Assembly (NCBI GenBank): GCA_024684435.1
Contig: JAIKWV010000006.1
Span: 1-64,000 of the forward strand
Reading direction: 5' to 3'
Length of the DNA: 64,000 bases
Source: Clostridiales bacterium
GTDB taxonomy: Bacteria > Bacillota > Clostridia > Oscillospirales > Acutalibacteraceae
How positions within the stretch are numbered: the stretch's first letter is position 1; each line of letters opens with the position of its first letter. Of the stretch, positions 37,374-43,803 are shown one piece after another. The translations under genes were made by a program, and so were the position numbers. The notes under the pieces were generated by a model that worked only from the letters and a program-made list of their open reading frames with translations, did no database searches and was not told the DNA's origin.

Positions 37374-38426
37374 TTATTTCTTTTTCTTGTCTTTCTTATC
37401 TTTTTTACCCTCGTCCTCAGGCTCGAAGTCATCCTTTGATTTTTCCCCGGCGTCTTCTTCCGGTTTCTCCTCAGGTTCTTCTTTCGGAGCCGCCTGGGCG
37501 TCTTCGCCTTCTTTGTCTTTTTCCGCCGCCTTCTGACTGGCAAGATATTCTTCGATTATCTTTTGCTTTTTCTCTTCTTCTTCCTTTTCGGCCTTCTGCT
37601 TGGCGAGGTACTCTTCGATTATCTTCTGCTTCTGAGCTTCCTCGTCAAGGGGTTCAGTCGGGGGTGAGGCATCGGTGCCGTCGGCGTTCTTGCCTGCCGC
37701 TTTGAGCATCTCCTCTATCTTTGCCTTCTCCGCCTCGACAGCCGCCATAGCCGCTTTGTTCTTGTTTTCGGAGATCATGGTGAAGAGTTTATATAACTGA
37801 TAAATAAAGAAGAGAGCAAGAGGAACGATGATGCAGACCATGAAGCCTGTCTGAGAGCTGAGGAACTTGAGCACGCCGCCCAGACCCTTTATCATAGGAC
37901 CGGAAAGCGGTCTGTTAGGATCCTCCGGCTGCGCTGAGAGCTCATCAATGTCGGTGACCACAGGTTCAGCGTTGAGGACCTCCTTGTTGTCCGCAGCGGT
38001 GGTGTGCCAGTTGTTCCAGACGCCGACTATTTCTTTAGCCGTAACGTATTCGGTATCCCGTGCGGGAGTGTTGTCTCCTCGCGTCACGTAGTACCTTACA
38101 TCTCCGTGGTAGTAAACACCCACGATTCTGTGGGTTAAGAGAACTTCGTACTCAAGGATACTGGTGTGGAAGGTGATGACCTGACCGACCTGCAGGTTTT
38201 GAGCTTCCTCCTCTGTAAGGCGGTCGATTATCACAACATCCTTGGTGCTGAAGCCTTTAGGACCTAACATTGAATCTGTCTCAATGGTCAGTACCGCCTT
38301 GTTTCCTAAACTGGGGATACGCTCCTCATTGAACGTGGAGGTCAACACCATGACGGTGATAGTGGCTGAAAAGATCAGAACTATTACCAGCAAGATGTTG
38401 ACGATAGTGTTTACAACCTTATTCAT
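37374..38426 (-). CDS. SipW-type signal peptidase with long charged cytosolic tail
   Basis: A 350-residue ER-type signal peptidase. N-terminal span at ~8-30, nucleophile Ser52 in ETDSMLG, His99 in LLTHRIV, an extended outer domain, a second span at ~203-225, then ~120 residues of cytosolic tail. The tail contains two copies of KQKIIEEYLAxQKA and ends in a Lys/Asp/Glu-rich stretch (DKKDKKKK). The tail is unusual for signal peptidases and resembles the coiled coil of the DUF2357-like protein two genes on, so a docking role is likely. GGAGG lies 8 bases upstream of the ATG. The 5' side is the hairpin array. Confidence 0.88.
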   Translation of the reverse strand: MNKVVNTIVNILLVIVLIFSATITVMVLTSTFNEERIPSLGNKAVLTIETDSMLGPKGFSTKDVVIIDRLTEEEAQNLQVGQVITFHTSILEYEVLLTHRIVGVYYHGDVRYYVTRGDNTPARDTEYVTAKEIVGVWNNWHTTAADNKEVLNAEPVVTDIDELSAQPEDPNRPLSGPMIKGLGGVLKFLSSQTGFMVCIIVPLALFFIYQLYKLFTMISENKNKAAMAAVEAEKAKIEEMLKAAGKNADGTDASPPTEPLDEEAQKQKIIEEYLAKQKAEKEEEEKKQKIIEEYLASQKAAEKDKEGEDAQAAPKEEPEEKPEEDAGEKSKDDFEPEDEGKKDKKDKKKK

Positions 38427-38464
38427 TCTTTAATCCTCCAAAACGGTTTTTTATAATCTGCGCT

Positions 38465-38931
38465 ATAAAAGACCCATGTATGGGCTGCAAGGCTCTTGCA
38501 GCCTACAGATCGATCTTTTATAAATGAATTGCGCCTACAGCGCGTGAATTGCCTTACGGCATGAATTGACCTACGGTCATGAATTGCACTAAAGCGCATT
38601 AATGGACCTGCGGTCAGCAATTATAATGGGTGTGGGCGAAGCCCACCATTAATGCATTGCAGCGCAATCGCAAATCACGGAGCGCAGCGAGAAATCATGG
38701 CGAAAGCCAATTCATGACGGCACAGCCGTCAATTCATTCGGGCAACAGCCCGTTAGCTCACGACTTCGCCTGTCCTGTCCGGAAACAGGACAGGCAAGCC
38801 GTTTTAATGAGGTGTTCAAACGGTAGAACTTACCTCATCTGTTAGCTAACATCTCTGCGGATTAGGTTGCCGCAGCAACGGGGGAGATTTTTGATTGCTG
38901 CCGCGCCGGAGCGGAGCTAACCCGCTCCGGC
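38465..38931. repeat. Array of at least 14 consecutive small hairpins between the TasA-like and signal peptidase genes
   Basis: Read on the plus strand, this 467-bp gap is almost entirely inverted repeats. Examples are GGCTGCAAG/CTTGCAGCC, GCGC-CTACA-GCGC, GCC-TTAC-GGC, GACC-TAC-GGTC, TGGGC-GAA-GCCCA, ATTGC-AGC-GCAAT, GACGGC-ACA-GCCGTC, GGGC-AACA-GCCC, GCCTGTCCTG/CAGGACAGGC, ATGAGGT/ACCTCAT, CTGCGG/CCGCAG and GCCGGAGCGG/CCGCTCCGGC. Between ~38524 and 38740 the hairpins are joined by a recurring ATGAATT linker, which turns into AATTCAT on the right half. No ORF or promoter is evident within it. It should be transcribed as part of the locus. Confidence 0.85.
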
Positions 38932-38987
38932 ATGGCTTAAATTAAACTAAGTAATCGCGTTAAAATCAGTTAAGTATCAAACTGAAA

Positions 38988-39968
38988 TTAAGCCTTTATA
39001 GCTGCGAAGGAGAAGCTTGCGGTTGAAGGATCACAAGCGCCGGAGCAGTCTGCCTGCTGACCTTCTGCCCAGATATAAACTGTAACTGTCTTTGTGCCGC
39101 CGTTACCTGATACTGCGCCTGCGGAGTCAAAGTCAAGAGTAATTGCGCCTGATGATCTAGAGCTAACAGTTTTGTTTTCAAGAGCAGTTGAAGTAACGTT
39201 ATAAGTAGCGATATTGTCGCCTTCTCCAGTTGAACTGCTATAATCAGCAGACTCGATTATGCCATCTCTGTCGATATCGCGGATGGTCTGAGAAGCCTTT
39301 ACAGGAACGTAGGTACTTGCGTTTGCGTTGTAAATATAAGTATTACCATCAACATTAACAGCGCCGAAAAGGAAATTCTTACCACTGTTAAATGTGGGGG
39401 TAAGTGTTACTTCGCAGTCAGCCTTAGCCCAAATCGTGAACTGATATGTAAGATAATTGCCACTACCGGAGCCGTTAGCACCTGTAACAAGCTTGTAAAC
39501 AGGAAGTCTGGGGGATTTTACTGCTACTTCAGTATCAGCCTCATCGTTATCATGATCAAACAGTTCTGATGAGAATGTACCAGATCTGTTATACATGGTG
39601 CCTGAATAAATACCACTTGTCTCGGTAGCTGTACCGGGATCTACTGTGATAGGAACAAGATTGCCGGGCTTAACGAAATTTGTCTGTGATTCCTGACCAA
39701 AAAGATAGTCAATAACATCCTGCTTAAGATCGCTAGTCCAGTCAACATCTGCAGCTGTTAAACCGGCAGCCGTAAGCTGAGCCTCTGTCATGCCGCTTAA
39801 ATCTGCAGCACGGATTACAACAGAACCATCTGTGTGAGTAACATTAGCTGTGATCTGCTCAACAGATACAGCCGCGCCTGCTGAGAACCAGGCGTAGGTG
39901 GATGTTGAGAGCACGATCGCTGAAACGAGAAGCATTGCGATCGATGCTATGAGTGAACGCTTTTTCAT
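38988..39968 (-). CDS. TasA/camelysin-like secreted subunit with SipW-type signal
   Basis: A 326-residue protein with N-terminus MKKRSLIAS, hydrophobic core and STSTYAWFSAGAAVSV, almost the same signal as the 217-residue subunit at 16313. The mature chain is beta-rich, with Ser/Thr/Gly-rich strands and a Cys pair near the C-terminus (CSGACDP). GGAGG lies 7 bases before the ATG at 39968; an upstream in-frame start at 40010 has no site. It is the third gene of the locus, directly before the hairpin array, a position that suits a highly expressed major subunit. TasA-like fibre function is inferred. Confidence 0.87.
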   Translation of the reverse strand: MKKRSLIASIAMLLVSAIVLSTSTYAWFSAGAAVSVEQITANVTHTDGSVVIRAADLSGMTEAQLTAAGLTAADVDWTSDLKQDVIDYLFGQESQTNFVKPGNLVPITVDPGTATETSGIYSGTMYNRSGTFSSELFDHDNDEADTEVAVKSPRLPVYKLVTGANGSGSGNYLTYQFTIWAKADCEVTLTPTFNSGKNFLFGAVNVDGNTYIYNANASTYVPVKASQTIRDIDRDGIIESADYSSSTGEGDNIATYNVTSTALENKTVSSRSSGAITLDFDSAGAVSGNGGTKTVTVYIWAEGQQADCSGACDPSTASFSFAAIKA

Positions 39969-40070
39969 GATTTTACCTCCATTTTTTAAAATGAAATAAT
40001 ATATATCCAAAATGCTGTGATATCGGGCGACCGCCCGGTGATAAAGAAACCTGTAATGCCTCCCCCGACA

Positions 40071-40958
40071 TTACGCGGCCTCATTATCGACGCCGGTGAC
40101 CTTGATGTTCATTTGGAACTTCATCTGGCCTCCCATGATATCATCAACACATTCAGGATCCCAACCTTCAAGCCAAATAACTATTGTATATTTGTGGATA
40201 TCTCCGGGTTTAAAGTTGCTGATTACCGATTGCATCGCGACTTTTTCAGAGATGAACTCCTTTTCAATAAGATAATTGGCAGGATGTTCTTCGTCCCCCG
40301 CATCGGGGTCTTTGGTTTTTTTGCCGTAAGTGGTGGGCTTGCCGTCCTCAAATACCATTATTCTGACGGCTTCGTCCGCGCCCTTGGTAGTGGAGAGGAT
40401 ATCAAGACTGGCGTTGTATGTAACGGTGTCCTCTCCGTTATTTCTAATATAAAATGTATAAGCTATGTAATCGTCGCCGTTGTGGGAACCGTCAAACCTG
40501 GTGTCCAGTTCGGAAATATTGTTGTAAGTCGGCTTGGAAGGATTGTATTTGATCATATCGGGAGTGAGCTTTTGGTTATTAAGGAGCCACTCCTTGGTGA
40601 TGTTGTACATATCCTCCACCGGGTCCGCCTGGAGCCTGATGGTGCCGCCCTTGCCGCTGCCGCCTTTTTTGCCCTTGGGATCTTTAAAGTCCCTTGTTTC
40701 GGAAATACTCAAATTATATTTTGAAAAGGCGTCAGGGTCAAGGTCGATGGTGAAACGACCCACGTTATTGACGAAAGCAATAAGCAAATACGCTATACCC
40801 AAAAGCAGAATAAGCAGGGCTATGACAGCCAGAAGGAACCTGATCATCCTGTTTCGCTTATGCACCTTTTCGGCGGTGGTCTTGACCTCCCTGCGCTCAG
40901 CGCCGGCGGGCATATTGCTGTAGTTGTCTACTGCTTCGCCTTTATTCTTCTTGCCCAA
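40071..40958 (-). CDS. Single-pass membrane protein with extracellular beta domain
   Basis: A 295-residue protein. A basic cytosolic head (~38 residues), one span near 40-66 (FLLAVIALLILLLGIAYLLI), a Gly/Lys-rich linker (GKKGGSGKGG), and a ~190-residue outer domain with alternating strands (AYTFYIRNNGEDTVTYNASL) typical of TasA/camelysin-like sandwiches. It has no AWF cleavage motif, so it probably remains in the membrane and could nucleate or anchor fibres. AAGGAG lies 8 bases upstream of the ATG. It lies 18 bases after the EAL gene. Confidence 0.82.
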   Translation of the reverse strand: MGKKNKGEAVDNYSNMPAGAERREVKTTAEKVHKRNRMIRFLLAVIALLILLLGIAYLLIAFVNNVGRFTIDLDPDAFSKYNLSISETRDFKDPKGKKGGSGKGGTIRLQADPVEDMYNITKEWLLNNQKLTPDMIKYNPSKPTYNNISELDTRFDGSHNGDDYIAYTFYIRNNGEDTVTYNASLDILSTTKGADEAVRIMVFEDGKPTTYGKKTKDPDAGDEEHPANYLIEKEFISEKVAMQSVISNFKPGDIHKYTIVIWLEGWDPECVDDIMGGQMKFQMNIKVTGVDNEAA

Positions 40959-40976
40959 GATGAATCACACTCCTTA

Positions 40977-41795
40977 TTAAATCTTGATCTGTCTTTCGGC
41001 AATGGGTTTGCCGTAGACCGGACCTGAAAGCCTGTCTGCCCCAAGCTTGTGCAGCAGATTCGCCACATCAACGGAATCAACACCGTCCACCTTTGTGCGG
41101 CTGCCGATCTTTTTGGCAAATTCGATAATGCCCTGAACGGCGTTCTGCGTGCGTTCGTTCTCCTCAATACCATAAATGAGGGAAGCGTTAAGTCCGATAT
41201 AATCGACCTCATAATGACTGAGGTTCGAAAGCGAGGTGAACTCAACTCCGAAATCGTCGATACTCACCATAAAACCGTACTCGCGAAGCGCCCTGATGTT
41301 CTTTATAACTGATTCTTTGGTGTTCTCCAGGATGCTTTCGTTGATATTGAAACAGATCTTGTCGGGATAAACGTCCTTTTCCTCAACGATCTTGATAGCC
41401 TGCTGGACGAAGTAGGGCTTGGCAAAGTACTTGACGGAGATGGGGATTATGACGCTGTTGATGTCCGCCTCCCTCTCCTTGCAGCGATTGATAGCGTCGC
41501 AGCTTTCTTCGATCATCCACTTGCCTATCTCACAGATCTGGTTGGACTTTTCTGCTATGGGGACGATCATCGACGGATCAAGGATACCGATCTGAGGGTC
41601 ATATATCCGCAGGCTCACCTCATAGTCGATCGCCATATTCAGATGGAAATCGAACACCGGCTGAAAGAGAAGCTCCATCGACCTGCGGCGTGAAACGCCC
41701 TTTTTCTTTGGCTGACCCGCGGTCTTGTTCGCCTGCTCTTCAGGTTTTTTGGTTTGTGTTGACTGTTTAGCCTGTTTCGTCTGTTTTTCTTCCAT
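40977..41795 (-). CDS. Degenerate EAL-domain protein, probable c-di-GMP sensor or inactive scaffold
   Basis: A 272-residue cytosolic protein and first gene of the locus. A basic, Gln/Lys-rich N-terminus (~40 residues) precedes an EAL fold. The catalytic Glu (E59, in EVSLR), the second Glu (E153, NINES) and the DDFG pair (D180, D181) remain. Other residues needed for hydrolysis are changed: the metal-binding Asn of VNLS aligns with Pro (IPIS), the catalytic Lys region reads YIGLN, EGVE is DGVD, and the late Gln is Ser. Catalysis is therefore unlikely. I chose ATG 41795 because GGGG lies 11 bases upstream; an upstream GTG at 41807 overlaps that site. It may couple fibre production to c-di-GMP. 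Confidence 0.85.
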   Translation of the reverse strand: MEEKQTKQAKQSTQTKKPEEQANKTAGQPKKKGVSRRRSMELLFQPVFDFHLNMAIDYEVSLRIYDPQIGILDPSMIVPIAEKSNQICEIGKWMIEESCDAINRCKEREADINSVIIPISVKYFAKPYFVQQAIKIVEEKDVYPDKICFNINESILENTKESVIKNIRALREYGFMVSIDDFGVEFTSLSNLSHYEVDYIGLNASLIYGIEENERTQNAVQGIIEFAKKIGSRTKVDGVDSVDVANLLHKLGADRLSGPVYGKPIAERQIKI

Positions 41796-41937
41796 TGCGA
41801 CCGACACCCCTTAAACAGATTTGGTAACCGAAAATGCTGTGAAAATGCTTCGGCGCTACGTCAAATTATTATTACTTAAAAGAATTTCTATACCAATAAT
41901 TTTAATAATTATGCGCCGACGATAAAATCCTTATCTT

Positions 41938-41966
41938 AGATTAGCACATTTCGCGAACCGTGTCAA
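41938..41966 (-). promoter_or_regulatory. Sigma-A promoter of the surface-assembly locus
   Basis: A perfect TTGACA (41966-41961), a 17-base spacer and TAATCT (41943-41938) on the minus strand. The start should fall near 41931, leaving a leader of ~135 bases before the EAL start. Upstream, between ~41970 and 42000, the DNA is an A/T-rich tract that could act as an UP element. One arm of a 13-bp inverted repeat (41927-41939) covers the transcription start; the other is at 42052-42064. Confidence 0.8.
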
Positions 41967-42225
41967 TACAAAATGCATAAAAAAATAACAAAAAATTTAA
42001 TGTTATTTATTCCAAATAGTCGCAAAAGTGTATTTCACGTCCGTAGCGCGCCTAAGATAAGGATCGAAAAAAATGTATTCTGTTGTTGATTTTTCAATGA
42101 ATTTGCCGTAACGGGAGGATAAACTCCATGCTTTGAAGGAAGGTGCGAAAGCCCTCCCCTGCAAGGGGATCAAAAATTAAAAAATTGTTGGGTTACAAAA
42201 ATGAAAACATCGGTTTTACACGGGA
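41967..42225. other. Intergenic region between the surface locus promoter and the acetyltransferase gene
   Basis: I see no gene here. It contains the distal 13-bp repeat arm CTAAGATAAGGAT (42052-42064) and a small GC hairpin at ~42151-42163 (CCCC-TGCAA-GGGG) that could weakly terminate the acetyltransferase transcript coming from the right only if read on the minus strand. Short plus-strand ATG frames stop within a dozen codons. Confidence 0.5.
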
Positions 42226-42786
42226 TCATATCAGATCAAGCCCCAACAATTTGTAGCCGGAGGTCTTGCGAAGAATATTGAAGCCGTAATCCTCATAGTA
42301 CCGGAGAGCGTCTTTATCCTTCTCATAAACGTACACAAGCAGTCCCCTGCCGTCCCTGCTCCGCAGATGCTCCGTAAGGGTGTCCATAAGCTGATCCCTG
42401 AGTTCGTCAGTGTCGTATTCTTTCAGGATATGCATATGCATATGTGCGGGGTAATATCCCGCGAACATCTTATAGAGCGCCACGTAACCCTTGGCGGTTA
42501 CGCCGGAGAAAAAGCTGATCTGAGCGATGGAAGGAACGTATTTCTGGGTAAATTTCTGCTTGAAAGTTGAAAAATTTTCACAGCAAAGTGCATAGCCCTT
42601 CGGAACGTCGTTTTCATCCACCGCGACGAAGCAGTTGTAGGGCTCGCACTCCGCGTAGTAGTCGCATTCGGTCTGAACAAGGATCTTCTTGCTGACCTCT
42701 GTTTTTCTTTTGAACACAGCGGTGTCAAGGCAGATCTGCCGCACGGCGGAATAGTCCTTGATAAGATACGGTCTGACAGTAAGCAT
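42226..42786 (-). CDS. GNAT-family N-acetyltransferase
   Basis: A 186-residue protein with GNAT features: an N-terminal RPYLIKDYSAVRQIC strand-helix, a central VAVDENDVPKGYAL strand pair, and the late YEKDKDALRYYEDYGFNILRK segment that matches the C-terminal acetyl-CoA fold. The length is normal. The substrate (small molecule or protein) cannot be read. GGAGG lies 7 bases before the ATG. It is separated from the upstream purine nucleoside phosphorylase gene by a palindromic repeat, so it may be independently transcribed. Confidence 0.75.
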   Translation of the reverse strand: MLTVRPYLIKDYSAVRQICLDTAVFKRKTEVSKKILVQTECDYYAECEPYNCFVAVDENDVPKGYALCCENFSTFKQKFTQKYVPSIAQISFFSGVTAKGYVALYKMFAGYYPAHMHMHILKEYDTDELRDQLMDTLTEHLRSRDGRGLLVYVYEKDKDALRYYEDYGFNILRKTSGYKLLGLDLI

Positions 42787-42836
42787 GGTGTTACCTCCGG
42801 GGGAATAAGGTGTTAAATGGGTGCTGAATGATTATT

Positions 42837-42936
42837 GCCTCCCTCTTTGAGGGAGGTGCTGAGCGTATGCGAAGCGGAAGGAGTTTTTTACTCCCTCAGT
42901 CAGCCTAACGGCTGACAGCTCCCTCAGAAAGGGAGC
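42837..42936. repeat. Palindromic intergenic element (CCTCCCTC...GAGGGAGC type)
   Basis: About 100 bp with the same layout as the element at 6911-7037 but a different sequence. The left end is a small palindrome (CCTCCCTCTTTGAGGGAGG), the right end another (GCTCCCTCAGAAAGGGAGC), and the right half contains a third hairpin (TCAGCC-TAAC-GGCTGA). The halves are inverted relatives of each other. On the minus strand it lies directly after the purine nucleoside phosphorylase gene and may also serve as its transcript end. Confidence 0.75.
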
Positions 42937-42985
42937 TTTTTAAAGTTTCAGATAAAATAAAGAATTGCGTTAAATTTTTCCTATT

Positions 42986-43792
42986 TTACTTCATAATCTC
43001 CAATAAATTCCGTATAAGCTTCTGGAGTTCGCCGGACTTCCTGTTGCCGATCTCGATGACTTCCTGCTCTGTAAGGGGCTTGTCAAGTACACCCGCCGCC
43101 ATGTTGGTGATAAGCGACAAGGCGAGCACCTTCATGCCGCAATGGTTGGCGGCGATAACCTCCGGCACGGTGGACATTCCAACGGCGTCAGCTCCCCAAA
43201 TTCTGAAGGCGCGGATCTCCGCCGGAGTCTCATAACTTGGTCCCTTGCAGGCAAGGTATACGCCTTCACGCAGACGTATATCCACGCCGATCACAGCATC
43301 CTTGACCAGCTCTCTCAGAGCGGGAGTATAAGCCTTGCCCATATCCGGGAACCGGGTGCCAAACGCCTGCTCATTGGCGCCGATAAGAGGGTTCTCCCCT
43401 GTAAAATTGATGTGATCGTTGATGACCATCAGGTCGCCCACATTGTACTCGGTGTTGATGCCGCCGGCGGCGTTGGTAATTATGAGGGTATCAACGCCGA
43501 GAAGCTTCATGACCCGGACAGGAAACACGATGTCCTTTACGTCGTAGCCCTCATAAAGATGGAACCGCCCCTGCATACAGACAACGGGCTTGCCCGAAAG
43601 ACTGCCGAAGACCAGCCGTCCGGCATGACCCGGCGCGGTGGAGGACAGAAAGCCCGGAATATCCTTATAATCCAAGGCCTGCGGCGCCTCTATATGCTCC
43701 GCCAATCCGCCCAGTCCGGAGCCGAGTATCAACCCGATGCGGGGTGTGACCGATATTTTTGATTTGATAAATTCAACCGCTTTTGTGTACAT
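42986..43792 (-). CDS. punA: Purine nucleoside phosphorylase
   Basis: A 268-residue trimeric-type PNP that splits (deoxy)inosine and guanosine with phosphate. Signatures are the GSGLGGLAEHIE phosphate loop near the N-terminus, TAPGHAGRL, QGRFHLYEGY, the ITNAAGG motif and the C-terminal VGMSTVPEVIAANHCGMKVL block with the base-contacting Asn downstream. AGGAG lies 8 bases before the ATG, overlapping the end of the ABC-F gene, so the two are one operon. Length fits the family. Confidence 0.95.
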   Translation of the reverse strand: MYTKAVEFIKSKISVTPRIGLILGSGLGGLAEHIEAPQALDYKDIPGFLSSTAPGHAGRLVFGSLSGKPVVCMQGRFHLYEGYDVKDIVFPVRVMKLLGVDTLIITNAAGGINTEYNVGDLMVINDHINFTGENPLIGANEQAFGTRFPDMGKAYTPALRELVKDAVIGVDIRLREGVYLACKGPSYETPAEIRAFRIWGADAVGMSTVPEVIAANHCGMKVLALSLITNMAAGVLDKPLTEQEVIEIGNRKSGELQKLIRNLLEIMK

Positions 43793-43803
43793 AAATGCTT
43801 CTC

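Noticed and set aside
38465-38931. CRISPR array
   Set aside because: Regularly repeating ATGAATT units look CRISPR-like, but the repeats are very short, spacers are themselves hairpins, and no cas genes are present.
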